DNA of 64,000 nt. It comes from Aporrectodea caliginosa (taxonomy: Eukaryota; Annelida; Clitellata; Crassiclitellata; Lumbricidae). Below, one piece after another: positions 22,080 to 34,940 of the stretch. Where the stretch lies: assembly GCA_020284085.1 (NCBI GenBank), contig JACEVL010000099.1:2268229-2332228 (forward strand). Reading direction: 5' to 3'. A program made the position numbers and the translations under genes. Under the pieces are notes generated by a model. The model ran no database searches. It was not told the DNA's origin and saw nothing but the letters and a program-made list of their open reading frames with translations. Position 1 is the stretch's first letter. Every line of letters begins with the position of its first letter.

Positions 22080-24539
22080 GATATTCTGAAGGTTCTATAC
22101 GTGTAAATCTCTTAGAGAGGAGCCGCTTATTTCAGTCACCTTGTACCTCAAAATCATCCAACGGTAATTGTACAATGATTATTGGAAGTAAACCGTTGCA
22201 TATTTTATGCATCTTTATTGCATAATTCAATACAAATCCCAAATTACATTAATACTTTATTTCTGGAATAATCTGTCTTGCAACTTGTGAAATTTCATGT
22301 GCTTAGGGAAACGAGACCTCTTTGGCCTCGTTTTCCTAAACCATGAAAATCTACTTGATCGTTGTTTTGTGTTATCATTTCCGCAGTGTCTGTAATATGT
22401 TTCTCTAGAACTGGCGCTATAGAATTATGCTATTACATTTACAATCACTTCAATGGCGGAAGAAACTAGATAATTATATCAATGAATTATTTAAATGCCG
22501 TTTGAAGAACGCCGGCGATCTATGGCCTAACATCATCTATTTAGAGCAATTAGCCTGTTATACATGTAGTGCATTAGTTTATCACACAGGCTCAAAGATA
22601 AACCGTATCATACAAGGCATGTAATCATCCATTTGCAGCCGATTTGGTGAAGATCCTGGTTCCGCATTCGTAGAGGCAGCGTACCAGATAAGTTTTAAAC
22701 AGGGCTGAATGCTGCATCAGAGGCTGAAGCAGCATTCAGCTCTAAGTCACGCAAAAATTCACACAACTTCCGCTTACTGTATACAGTGCTATTGAGCTCA
22801 TGTTACACTAGGACGCAATGGGTATTATGAAGAGGAAATTAAAGTATACATAATGTTTAGATTATATTTAGGGCTAGATTTGGGCTTCGGATATTATTTG
22901 AGTGTGACCATGCCCGTATGAAGGCTGGTTAGCTAGTATAGCTACATGTTTAAAGTGTATGTCTAGGCGTCTGGAGGCCTCTGGATGTGAAGATGCAAGT
23001 TGGAACGCCGATCGCTGCTTTTGTCATAGATCTGAATCTCGGGCTACCACGGTCCGTACACGAGAGCCTTTAATGGCGTGGCACATATTTCAAGCTGACA
23101 GCGGTGGTATAGGGTTTCATCCAATAAGTGCATATGAGCAGGGTCGAAGCCATACGGTAGCTCTAGGACGGTCCTCACACGGAGACCTTAAATGGCGTGG
23201 CACCAATTCAAAATGGCACCTATGGTGAAGTCCTCACCCGATAAATTCAGTGAAAAAAGGGCAGAGCGAGACCATGCTGTCGCTACAGAAATACATGGAA
23301 CCACTTCTCATGTCGTCTACTCTAGCCTAAATGGTGCTCAATAGTATACTAAAGACTTGCTCAAGGGCCATGAGTCAAGACCACTGTTTACTGTTAGCAA
23401 GTCCTTAGAACTGAATTGATCAGCATCACTTATTGATGATAATATCAATTGCGGAGTCTATCAAGTAGGCCTACAGTACATGTATTACATGTACCTGATA
23501 GAATTCGCTCTATCAAGATAAGAAATCAGATGTTCAGATACTCCAATATACCAGAATCGGGTTGCACAGATGAAAAACTTATCTAGCGCACCACTTTACA
23601 TGTTAGGTGACAAAGAGCACAGTTACAATTTATAATATCAAGCAAAATTACGATAGTTTATAAGAAAAGTCATTTTCAAAAGCGGACGAGCCTGCTTTAC
23701 GTTTAGAGTATAAAACGGTAAAACTAACATAGAAAAAATATACGATTTTATATGAGCACATTCGTAATAATTATTCGTGGCCAGTTTTCTGTACAATAGC
23801 AACCTTCACAGATCCGTGAACGACTGACGTGGGGACTCAAAGCATAAGCAGACTAGTTCAAGCACTCAAAATGCAACATGATATGAATCATGCCATGATG
23901 TTTTAGTCACGTTATAGACACTTAATAATAACGCCTTTATCTACTTTACATATTATATTCTACTCCATCCTTAATGATGCTAAAATATATACAAAAGGCT
24001 TGGTCAAGATCCATGAGTCACACCGATCAAGTCTTCAACGTTGCATAGCTTATTCACAATTGTAGATGTTTGTCACTGAATAACGTCGCCGTGTTCGTCA
24101 TAAGAAGAAGTGCTACTCGCATCATTAGAGTAACTTCGAATTTCGGTATTCCCCGCATTTTACTCAGATTGGCACTCTTCTTCCTTTATCTGACTCTGAA
24201 CGGACCCCCCCTCCATTTTAGATTCGAGTCTGGCCCTTCGCAGTTCGAGGCCTACAGTTACTGACTTGCATGCAGATTAGGCCTAGCACTTGATTGGAAC
24301 TACTTTAACAATATCCAAATAGCGGTTACATCCTGAACGCAACTAGGCCTAATTAAATTTAGTGAACGGCAAACGCACAAAAGAACGCTGAAATATGAGC
24401 AGTGATGAATGTTCAGTCAGTTTACACGCGTTTCTGATCGTTAGTTCAGCTACGTACAGGTTAGGATAAATGCCATACTGAACTTCATAATTGTCTAAGC
24501 AGCCCTCCAAACTCCAAACTCCAAAGCTAACAGTTCGAC
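22080..24539. other. 2.4 kb without a recognisable gene, downstream of gene 2
   Basis: No exon fits the receptor family here. It holds a hairpin at 22293-22348, a short inverted repeat at 22706-22742, a LINE-type tail word (GGCGCTATAGAA near 22412) and a loosely repeated module near 23030-23215 containing AATGGCGTGGCAC twice. The 89-codon plus-strand ORF over that module has no features of a real protein. Confidence 0.5.
22293..22348. repeat. Hairpin-forming inverted repeat
   Basis: TTTCATG-GCTTAGG-AAACGAG pairs with CTCGTTTTCCTAAACCATGAAA around an 11-nt loop, with a few bulges. No terminator role applies in this eukaryotic context. Confidence 0.6.
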
Positions 24540-27500
24540 CTACAGATCTTCATAGAGCGGTTCTTCATAGTATTGGACATTTCGTCCCAGTTGCGTTGGT
24601 TTTAAGTCCGCGTAGAAGCCATTGTCTACCACTTCTGATCTGTGTAGAACCTCGTAGCTTTTGTCAATATCTGTTTCCACGTCAGCTTTCATCCTGGCTT
24701 TTCTGAAGCAAAAAGAAAACAGTTGTAAAAAAGAACTTTTCAGAAATGGGAACATGTTTACCGAAGAACAAATCCGATTTTTCTTCCTCTTTCTCTCTTT
24801 CGTAGCACCATTTTATACACCACCCACAGTTGCCATACGAGTTTCATCTCTTCCGACCTATATATTTCAATCTGAAATGGAACCATATCTACCAACCGTA
24901 ATCGTAATCCAAATCGTAAAATGCAAATTTATAAGGCGCTACCCAAAAGCTAAGCGCAGATTCACGAGCGCTGCGTCAAGTCAGAGAGGTTGTCCAGAAA
25001 GCAATGTCCAGCGGGGATCCGAGTTCGATTGCCTGAGAGATCAGAGAAAGAGAAGGCAGAGAGATTAGGCAGATCACCCACAGATTTTAGTTGAATTAGG
25101 TGGTTCGAGCCAATTTGTATCTATCGTCTCTGTACAAATTCTGTTACTTAATAAAATCGCCAGAAGTAGCACTGAAACTTGTAAGCCTTATGCGAACGGA
25201 ACCAATATTTGAGATACCTACCGTTTATTTCTCCCAATGATGATGATCGCCGATATAAGGAAGAAGAGGAGGAGCACACTGCCAACGACGACTCCGATAA
25301 GAATGCCGGTGAATGCTAAAACACATTTAGTATGTCTGAAGATACTATAGACTCAGAACGTTTGCTTCTATTGACTTTAGCATCATCAAGCTAGCGTATG
25401 TCGGTCCTTTATGGTGTAGAAAAAGGCGCTACGTTAATTTCTAGATAGTAGCCTACAAAAAAACTAACAGCAGAATGACACATGACACACGAATGGGAGT
25501 TAAAAATTTAGCAATATAGCTTTTGTTAAACCAGTTAAATACTATCTGGTGTAGACAAGCTCTAAGTTCACATTTATTTTACATGGTCTGTGTCAATACT
25601 AATCGCGATGGAAATAAACTTCAAAACTCACCAAAAACCGGGTTATTTTTTCCTGTCGTCGGTTGAGTGAATTCTGTAATCAGAAGCCAAGAAATCTTTT
25701 AGTAACATAGGCCTAAGGTTCCTGTTTTGCAGTGGAAGAAGCCACAAAGAACGAGCTCAGGTTATAAAAAGACTAGAGATTTCTCTAGAAGTCGTATCGG
25801 ATGAATTACACATCACATATATGCCATAGTTTACCCATATGCAACTGGGAACATCTATAGATTAGACTGGCTAGGATTTATGAGGTTGGACTAGATTAGA
25901 TTAAACAGACTGAATTTCATTTGAATAGATTTTAATCACGTCACGTTTTACTGCCAATAGCACATCCAAACATCTTTTCTCGTAATACAAAGCTACCCTG
26001 AAATCCGTTCATTCTGATGAATGCCGTTGATAATTCTCAACGCCAGTCAAAGCCTTAACATAACGGTTAAAAGTGGAAAAATCTTTCTCAATGACTATAG
26101 AACGTACATTTTTAATTCACTGGAGTATAGATAGACTATTTTAATTGATTCAATAGAAGGATATTGTAACTGTTGCATAGATTGTAAGGCCTACCTGTTT
26201 GACAGACGAATCTCTTTTTATCACTGCATGAGGTTAATTGTAACCGGTAACCAGGTACCAGCAAAAGCAAACAACCGTGTTCTGCCCTGTCGTTGGAATC
26301 CAACAAATTGTATTTGATGTCTTCTATTGTGTCTGAAATAAATTCAAATTTAAAAAGCACAAAACAAGTTATGACATCTTTTCCAAGTCCATAGGTGTTT
26401 GAACACTTTCTTTAGAGGGTTGCCAAATCAGCATTAGGTCATCGTGATAAAAATCATGATATTTTACCATAAAATTCATGATAGTTTACCGTACCCTACC
26501 CTGACAAACCTAACCCCATTTTCCTTACCTACTATTAGAATGAAATGTCATTATACTACTTTGGTTGCAGTTGGTTTACCTGATGCATTCCAAATCAATA
26601 AGTTTCGTCGCAAGCCAATCCAGTAATTTTTTCTCCTGTTGAGTCGATCTGAGACAAGTTGAAGGTCTCCATCTTCGGTGAATGTCGCCAAATCACCTCC
26701 GCCTTCGAGGCATGCGTGTCTTGCCCCATTATAATTCAGGTTTGTGCTACTTAATACTAGACAGTCACCTTTCCTGGAAAACGAATTGTTGCCGTTGCAA
26801 TGGACACCTACAAAGAAATATTTAGCTGAATGTAATTGCGAAAGTTTTATTCTTTAGGCCTATTGTTTATGGTTTTGTTTTCAAAACTGCATAAGAGCAG
26901 CGACGTCAGCACAGAACTCTGGAATTAATAGTGGAACTGTATTGCCTCAAGTGGCTCAGGAGATATTTAAGCTCATCTTAAGATGCACCTCCTTAGTCAA
27001 TGTGTCAGCGCCTTTATAAGTTTCCTCAAAGGGGCAATACTTAGTGCTCAGATACGTGCATGCTTTGCATGCAGGTATATCTGAGACACTGAGACTGGTT
27101 TAGCATTAATTATAGTTACAGCTAACCGGAGAGCTGGCAGATGTAGTCATTTGATTCCGTCGAAGAACGAGCCTCATATTTCAATTCGCTGTTTAAAATT
27201 GCATTGATTCCTCTTCTTTTAAAAAGGCTGATATTTTGGAGCAGTCCTAAAAGACAACAATATCAGAAAGCAATAAGAAGTTTTCAAAATAATAAACAAC
27301 TATGCCAAACCACAATACTCTTAACATTAACACATCATTAACAGAATGAAACATTTTCTCATCAACTGTTCGTCATTTCTGTTCTTTTATTCATTATTTT
27401 GATCAAAAAAATTAATATCTTGAAATCTCATATGACATGAATTATATAAGATGAATGCATGACTAGTACATTCGCATAAGGCAAAGCATAGTAGATACCT

Positions 27501-28661
27501 TCGTTTCTCAGTGGCTGACCGTTGATCCATCTCCACTGGTTGTCAGCAATGTATCTTCCAGCTGTCCATACGCACGAATTAGACACATTTTGGCGCAGAT
27601 AGTTCTTGAGCAATGTCTGAATGTAGGCGCTTGAAATGACCGGTAGAGAGGCATTCAAATTCCTACAGGTGTTCCAGGCTGATTCCCAATCCGTGCGAGA
27701 GTCATTTACCATGAAGTAACAGACGTTTCTCTGGTCGACACTGAAGCATTTCCAGTGGTATCTTTCCTGACAAATGCTTTGAAGAATCAATTCTAAAATT
27801 CAGATTCCAAATCCTGGATACAGTGTGATCCAATGACAACTATGCGAAGTCCACACGCTTGAAATTACATTGACGAGCTAATCTGACTGGTTATGGAAAT
27901 CGCTATAGAAATGCCCAGATGCATGCATACGATAATATCTAGTAACTACACTCTTGATATTACATTGATGAGATTTTGAGAGGTTATGAAAATAGCTTTA
28001 AAATGCCCAGATGCATACATAATATAAGGTAAATAAGTCACAGTGTGAATCTTTGAATTTATCGGACTGAAATTCTGTTTTGAAGAGTTGTCGATTGATG
28101 CCTGAAGCACTGTATAATGACGTTATAGAAGTACTAAGGTTAGAGTTCATTAAATGGGCAGAATCCATATTCAATGTCCAGGGTTGAGGAATTCGACTCA
28201 TTCGAGGAAGTCCTTTCCATCAACACTGTTTATTCTCAATACAAAAACCAAAAATCTTGTATTTATTACTAAATGTATTACACCAATCTTCTGCTAAGCC
28301 CCTTTTGAAACACTGGGCATGATTCAATACCCGGCATTAAATAACGTTCTAATCATATGTATCTATCCTTCCTTGTCGCACACCATCAGCGTTTAAGAAC
28401 GACTCTGTTCCAACGCAATTTTGTGTCGTCTGCTCTGAACGATCCTCTCCATAATTTCATCATGAAAGGCCTAGTATTATTATATTATATTTGTCGGTTA
28501 AATGTAGAACGAGATGATCATTAGTCCAACTTCAACATTTTATTAAAATTTACAACGATAGACATAATGAAAACAATCAAAGTACTTTTGAACTTACCAC
28601 CAAAGATAAATATCAACAGCCAGACCGAAAACAGATTTGTATAGGATGCTTTCATGAACAT
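24540..28661 (-). CDS. Gene 2: type I receptor, two CTLDs, short stalk, TM, YxxL-rich (ITAM-like) tail
   Basis: Eight exons join to about 380 residues: signal peptide 28598-28661; CTLD-A 27499-27792 and 27127-27246; CTLD-B 26580-26807 and 26195-26332; stalk 25632-25673; TM 25222-25315; tail 24540-24702. It is compact, without transposon-filled introns. CTLD-A again has VWTAGR, here preceded by an extra Cys, while the Cys usually found early in its second exon are absent. CTLD-B has WIGL and WNASG. The tail has KSYEVL, GFYADL, QYYEEP and PLYEDL. The first two give YxxL-x10-YxxL, close to the ITAM pattern (YxxI/L-x6-12-YxxI/L), and there is no I/V-x-Y-x-x-L ITIM. The TM helix has no charged residue, so any activating signal would be carried in cis. 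Likely an activating or mixed-function partner of the ITIM members; this is inference from motifs only. Confidence 0.8.
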
Positions 28662-30071
28662 TTTCTCTTTTTCTCTTTTATTTACCAAAATTAATGTTTC
28701 TAATGGTATTCTCACATTTCTGTCCTCTCTGTGTGCGATGTGCACCAACGCCTGCCCAGTAACCACAGTTAACCTAATTGGAGCACTGCATACAACGCTG
28801 TTATAATTACTAAATCACGAAACAGTTAGATCCGCGACAACGTGCAGGGTAGGTCTACCCACGTTATATGACTCAGTCCGTAGGGTTCATGTCCAACTTC
28901 TTTTGCAAGAGTCCTCGCGGCACGACACACAAACAGGATGTTATTATGGTTTTGTGTGTGTTTGGCCTTAGTACACACAGGTCTGTATGGTCCCGTGTAT
29001 TTGACCCATCCTTGAGTTGAAACAGATGGAACAACCCCCCTTCCCCCGTTGGACAATCACTGGTGCACTGAAAAGTTCAATGAATCCCACTCTAATGACC
29101 CTTCTGGGCTTGTCATACTGACGCCTCTACAGTAGCATGTTTTAATGGCAAATTAAATGGCAAATTAAAACTGTCTGCGATTTGTTTTTGTTGATGGTTC
29201 AATAAAATTAATGTTTCAGTCAGTCAATCAGTCAGTTGGTCAGGAAGTGAGTGAGTCAGTCAGTTATTAAGTAAGTCAATCAATCAATCCGCAGACCAAT
29301 CAGCCATCTACCTCACCCAGCCAACCGATCAATCAATCATTCCTTCTGCATCAAATACCCTTTACAATACCTCTCCAAACATTTTAGCAAGTAGTGTTAC
29401 TTAGTTGAGGACCGTTGAAATTCTGTATTAAGATGAGACAAATTTCACTTAAAATCGCACATTGTAAGGCAACAATGTACTTATCTCATTATATTATGTT
29501 AGAGATCAGATTTTGTATCCTAACGTTCTCAGCTCCCCAGCTAAAAATTGTAAGCAACCTAAAAGCGAAAGCTACAGAAAACTTAATGGCTATGGAGAGT
29601 GATAAGAATCCTGCTATTCGTTGGCCTCATATCCACGATGTTAGAATTCGTCCAATGCGGCTTCAATGTCAAATAGCAGCAAATGAGACTACATTATGGG
29701 ATATCTATAGATGCTTTACTTTACTTAACTGAATAATGAACGATGTATAAATAAACATGCTAAAATGATTGTAATGATGGTTTTTATGGTTCTGGGAAAT
29801 GAACGATAGGCCTACGTTGCATTAACATTTCAGCTATAATGTTCTGTTTATAAAAGGTTTTCATCTTATTTATAGTTTCATGTAAAATTCGGAGTAATTA
29901 GGTAAACGTCGAAGCAGCCCATGCAGTCAAATCATCTTAATATTGTGGTCTTGCATAATTTTAGGGTCAATGTTTCCATCGTACGCATGGACCTGAGATA
30001 CCCCCAATGTTTCCAGTTTAACCAATAGCATCCGAAGGAACAGGATTTGCTGGAACACTTGCTGCATGAAG
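28662..30071. other. Intergenic region between gene 3 and gene 2, segmental duplicate of 4.92-6.65 kb
   Basis: No exon is seen. It should carry the gene 2 promoter and the gene 3 3' UTR. It aligns in blocks with 4921-6653 and extends into coding exons on both sides. After the gene 3 stop, degenerate sequence of the longer gene 4 tail is still readable (fossil ISQVHA-like coding near 29980-30010). Confidence 0.6.
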
Positions 30072-31656
30072 CTAATGAGGTTTTCTTGCAACAGACTTTT
30101 CCTTGGCAACCTTGTTGTTTGCAAATTCCAACGTGGCGTACATAATGCTCGTTTGAGGTTCGTTGATATTGTTGTCATGGTCCTCGTCGTATTCTTTTCG
30201 AGTAACTTCGGCGTACATACCACACATCTCATTCGTCTCCTCAGGACCTTTACATTCATCCCGAAGAGTTTGGTTTCCATCCGACAGTCGATCTTCTTCA
30301 CCAGTAGCTTCTCTAAAAATGTTTTTAATCGCTGTTTAAATGTAGCCATTACCTATTCATTTAGCGCAGCATAGGGAGCGCCGTTTATAGCCGCTCGAAT
30401 GAGAGTTGGCGTGATGTTTGTTAAGGCGCCCTTGTAACGGCAAGTGCGTTGTTACGGCGCCATAGAAGTTGTGGTTATTATTATTGTTATTACTATTTAT
30501 ATTATTAGAGTGTAGCGTCATTTCCAGATACTTAACCAGGGTGCTGAAAGTAAGAGCCGCGCTGCGGCGAAAGCGAACAGTTTTCTAGCGTTAATTAATT
30601 TCCAAGACTTGGGTAAAACAGAACTTCTAGAATTTATGTAACATATTAAGGACATATCTGCGAGACTGTATATAAAACAGGTAAGATGTTTTTAATCTGT
30701 ATGCATGATTAGATCAGACGCAACGGTGTTTATAACATGAACAATTTCAATTAAGAAGAAAACAGAATATAGGCCTAGCTCTCAATATTGATCTCAGTAG
30801 ATGGTTATTTTAAAGTGTTACATAATAATTATTATCGTCAATACAATTTGCTTTGTTAGATAAGCGAGGCAGAACATACTTTCTGCATAGCTTTCTGAGG
30901 GTGAAGATCAGTGCGACAATGACAATGACAAGACCAACAATAGCTCCAATGATGATTGCTACACGATGATGAGGTTCCATAGAAGAATCTGTATGAAAAA
31001 CATCAATTCATAGCATTTAGTGAAGAACTAAACTTCCGCATAGAATCAAATACGATACAGAAATCAATCAAATGACATAAAGTAATTACGAATCAGCATT
31101 TCATATGAGTTACGATAGAGTCTGATATACACTATGTCCCGATGAAAAGTAGACCCCAAACAGTATCGTACTCGTCTACGGTCGTGTGTTCGAGTCTCCG
31201 AGAACAAGGCTGACATTTTGAATACCAGCTGTAGCTGAACTTCACTTCCATATGGCTCTTGTGTGTTGGAAATTTCCCCTTTTCAGTACTGCATCTCAAA
31301 CGTTCATAAACTTGACAAAATCAAGAACATTTCCAAACGGCGTTACGATTTGGTGGTAATATGGCTACTGTCGTTCTTAAAATTTGAGGCAAATGCTATA
31401 AGTTTTGATCTAGTTATAACACTTTTTCTTGGGGTCTACGTTTCATCGGGACACAGTGTAGTTTAAGAAATTGACAGTGATTACTGTACATTCTTAAGCA
31501 ATGTTTAGATTGAACAGAACATCGTGTGAATGGAAACGCAACCTCAAATAGCACGAGCATTATGGGATGATAATTGATAGACCAGTTGCTATTTATGAAG
31601 ATATAGTTCATGGCGTATTAGTGTGCAAGTCATAATATATTATATCAATACAAGTA

Positions 31657-32718
31657 GTATTACCCCGAAGCGGGACGTTTTGGCGCTAATAATAAACGTA
31701 GTAAATAATGTTAATTTTTTAATGCAAAAAAATATAAGTAGCATAGCCAATTTTTGTGGTGAGTTGGATTGATGAAAGTAGAATTTGGTAAATTAATACC
31801 ATCTTTTTAATGCTGTATTGTTCTTTCGTAAGAAAGCAGTCTACCAATGTCCATGTTTACTGTCATCAATCCAGCTTCCAGTGATGTAAGGAAGAAATTA
31901 AGAAATTAAGAAATTTCATCAATCCAGCTCCCATTGAAACAATTCTTTTCATCAATCCAGCTCCCATTGAAACAATTATTTTCATCAATCCAGCGTCCAT
32001 TGGCGGAAACAATTTTTTCATCAATGCAACTTCTAGTTCAGCAAAAATTCTTTCATCAATCCATCTTTCTTTCGCGAAATAATTTTTCATCAAACCAGCC
32101 ACCATTTTCCAAAGAACTTTCTCATCAAATCAAACATCGATTGCGTGTTTCTGAGATAGAAATGGAGTAACACCTCATCTTGCGCGCTAACATACCCTGT
32201 CGGATTCATTACGGTAGGTTTAGTGTCACTCGTAATCAAACCGTATCGCCAAACGGTGGCGCCTAAACGGCCGGCGCCAAAACGGCCGGCGCCAAAACGG
32301 CCGGTATCACGAAATAGAGTATTCGTCCTAGGACTATCCGGAGGAATGTATGAATTTATCCCCCCGGATGGAATAAACCGGTTTAGAGTATCCGGGGGGG
32401 GGTAAACCATTCTATCCCCCATCGGTATACGCATCACGATAGCCTCGGCGGAAGTCCAGTCAAAATCACCAAAAACGAAGTAAATTGATTTCAGGTCGAC
32501 TTACAAACTAAAGATACGCAATTTAAAAATGTAATGTGTACAATAAATCCAAACAGTACGACCGAATACACTTAGAAACCGTCAAAAATGCAAATTAAAC
32601 CGAATACACCATTTCGCTAAGGGGGATACTTATGTATGGGGGATACTCTATTTCGTGACACCGGCGCCAAAACGGCGGCGCCAAACGTCGGCGCCAAAGT
32701 CACGTACCGGTATTACCC
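31657..32718. mobile_element. Foldback/MITE-like element with 9-bp target duplication (GGCGCCAAAACGG repeats)
   Basis: GTATTACCC flanks the insert at 31657-31665 and 32710-32718. Paralogous introns at about 7675, 8275, 8670 and 39015 have the uninterrupted site, GTATTACC (or a close variant) followed directly by sequence leading to the stalk exon. The 1044-bp insert has imperfect inverted ends, GGCGCCAAAACGGCC arrays near the right, and a run of 35-bp TTCATCAATCCAGC units near 31915-32100. No transposase. It lies next to the stalk exon of gene 3. Confidence 0.75.
32307..32658. mobile_element. Smaller MITE nested in the 31.7-32.7 kb element
   Basis: TCACGAAATAGAGTATTC at the left is inverted as GATACTCTATTTCGTGA at the right, 352 bp apart, and the GGCGCCAAAACGG repeat of the host element continues on both sides. 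Internally it has CCCCCCGGAT/ATCCGGGGGG inverted stretches. A nested insertion is the simplest reading. Confidence 0.6.
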
Positions 32719-33804
32719 TCTTCCGGAATTACAGATCCACTTGTTGTAGTGTCATTTCCTCCATTTGACCAAGTTGATGTGACTGCAATAAAATCCTGAA
32801 TTATTTTCAAATTTGTTCATTTCGGTTGAAAACAACCTCTGATTTTTACCATCGGCTTGATAGGACCTTAGTTTGCTCCTGTCGGAACATTCAAAATCGA
32901 AGAGTTTCGACAACAAAGCTAATAAAGAGTTTTAGGTTGCATTAAAATTTTACAATAATGCATAAACACGCTGCTTCTATGCTTCAGGTTACGCCACGAG
33001 AAAGTTGAAATTGGAACAAATGGTTGAAATATAATTGTGTCTCACAGATGCCCTACCTTTGTCAAATTGCCTATCCATCACAGTCTTAGCGAACTGATCT
33101 TCTGGATGCAGACCGGTTTACGGCTTGGTTTTGGTGTACCATCGGTTGATGTCCATTCGAAACTGGCGCCATAGAAGTTGCTAATTACATTACAGTGTTT
33201 ATAATGCTGCATGAAGTACACAACTGCAATGAGAATCCTTCGTTTGGTGAAATTCCACTTAAATCATTTGTCTGTTTAGACCAATTGACGAAAATTACAA
33301 TACTAGTAAAGCAGTTAAAGAGAAGACCGCTACTATATCGAGGATGCATTTATTATAATAAAGCAATGATTCAAGATTTCTATGATTTCTATAGCGCCAC
33401 CATAACAATACACAAGGCATCAATCAATGGTCGCTACTGAGCAAATTCGTTAGCCATAAAATTATCAAAATCAAGGATAAGTTCGATCGTTCCAAGAGGG
33501 AACTAATACTGAATATCACTTAGCCTCGATATGGATATAATTGGATTTGGGATTCGAAGGAATCCTGTTGTCTGATACGTGACGCACATTTTAAGATTCC
33601 GGTCGAATTTAAACTTGCCGTGATGAGAAAGTGACCACTACGACGACACACAACAGAATTCATGTGATTCGCAATTACTTATTGAGTAACTTCTGCGTGT
33701 GGCATTTTCAAATGTTCTCAGCTAAAATGTTATCTAGGCCTATTGTATTTATCATGCATCTATTAAACGACACCATTTAAAGACGAAACATCTATCGATG
33801 GCGC

Positions 33805-33925
33805 TGAGCAATTATTGCGAGTGAAGGACCTACTCATGGTCCATACACAGTAACGGTCTTGGGGAGGATCGAACTCGTAATCTCCGGGTTAGAAGTCCAG
33901 TATTCTAATAAATCAGTTACCCTGT
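33805..33925 (-). mobile_element. Degraded tRNA-derived SINE, family A
   Basis: Contains GCGAGTGAAGGACCTACTCATGG-like sequence and a B-box GAGTTCGATCC on the minus strand, parallel to the well-preserved family A copies at 50.1 and 62.6 kb but with many changes. It lies in gene 3. Confidence 0.45.
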
Positions 33926-33959
33926 CCCTATCCCACGATAGAAATTCCGTAATTCCGTC

Positions 33960-34715
33960 CTATCTGGCCTCCCAACGTCGACACTTCAACCCTTAAACAT
34001 CTGTTCTGCACACCGCCGCTCGCCTAATAAAAGGTCTTGCCCTAGAGATCACATCACACAATCTCTTCAACAACTACACTGGCTTCCCATTCGCGCACGT
34101 ATCGCTTTCAAAATCTCCGTTCTCATGTATCATATCCATTCTGGAACCTCCCCCTCATATATGACATCCATGGTCGTGCCATGTTCTGCTTCAAATCCTA
34201 AAGGACACAGATCGGCCACTCGAGGAGACTTTACCGTTCTTCGCACCAAGAGGAAGTTTGGAAATCGTGCTTTTGCTGTCTCGGGACCTAGGGAATGGAA
34301 CAGTCTTCCAGCTACAATCCGTCAATGTTCATCTGTTACGCAATTTAAATCCAAATTAAAAACTTATCTATTCTCATTACACTATTCATCTGGAATGAGA
34401 TGCACGTCCTACGACGCTTCTTTCCACCACCTGTGCTCCAAAAGACTCTAAGAACTTTATACCTAGTGTTCTATACAAGCGAATTTTTAAGCCACCACGT
34501 TGACCCAAATCTTAAAAACTAACATTACTCCCTTTTTTTCTTTATAGTAGCCTTTGTGTATGTAAGTTGTGAAGCGGTGTGTCTTCCTGCTTGATAAATA
34601 AACGAATATATCATCAACTCCTGACTAAGAACACAGCGCAACGCGCTCTCGTGCAAGACTTGTCTTGTTAAAGCGCGTTATAAATGTCTAATTGTATTGT
34701 ATTGTATTGCATAGA
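33960..34715 (+). mobile_element. LINE ORF2 3' fragment with (ATTGT)n tail
   Basis: Coding traces match the end of CR1/L2-like non-LTR retrotransposon ORF2: AARLI-type block, LHWLP-like block with a broken frame, then an open stretch at 34125-34451 with REWNSLPATIRQ and FKSKLKTYLFS. It is followed by the tail and a short run of ATTGT units. 5'-truncated and inactive. It is in antisense orientation to gene 3. Confidence 0.75.
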
Positions 34716-34940
34716 AAGCCGTAGCATACATAATTATAGACTACTGTATTTTAAACCATTAACACGCATGCATTTCTGAAACTGTATTAATATATCAGAT
34801 ATACAAAGGAATATAAAATATTGTGAAATAACTGACAATTCAAAGCGCGTATGATAGGCCCTAGTACGAATCAACAGTTCAAACTTACCAACAAATAGTG
34901 CAATTAGAATTCTAATAATAAAATCTCGATTTGTTGGCAT

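Larger units (their letters stand above)
30072..34940 (-). pseudogene. Gene 3: CTLD-less receptor remnant with ITIM tail (frame intact)
   Basis: Four exons are found: signal peptide 34889-34940; a stalk exon 32741-32782; TM 30880-30988; tail 30072-30312. Phases match and the join gives about 147 residues without a stop. I searched both halves of the intron for CTLD signatures (WTAGR, WIGL, GGDLATF) and saw none, so all four lectin exons appear lost. The tail has GMYAEV and the ITIM SIMYATL (Tyr about 126). Alternatives: a real short decoy-like signalling subunit; alternative 3' exons for gene 4, which lies just upstream; or a decaying pseudogene. The intron holds a foldback element, a degraded SINE and a LINE fragment. 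Called a pseudogene with caution because the frame is open. Confidence 0.5.

Noticed and set aside
30066..30374. Plus-strand ORFs over the receptor tail exons (also near 6711, 37469 and 49214) that resemble each other.
   Set aside because: They lie antisense to conserved tail exons and are alike only because the minus-strand coding sequence is conserved.
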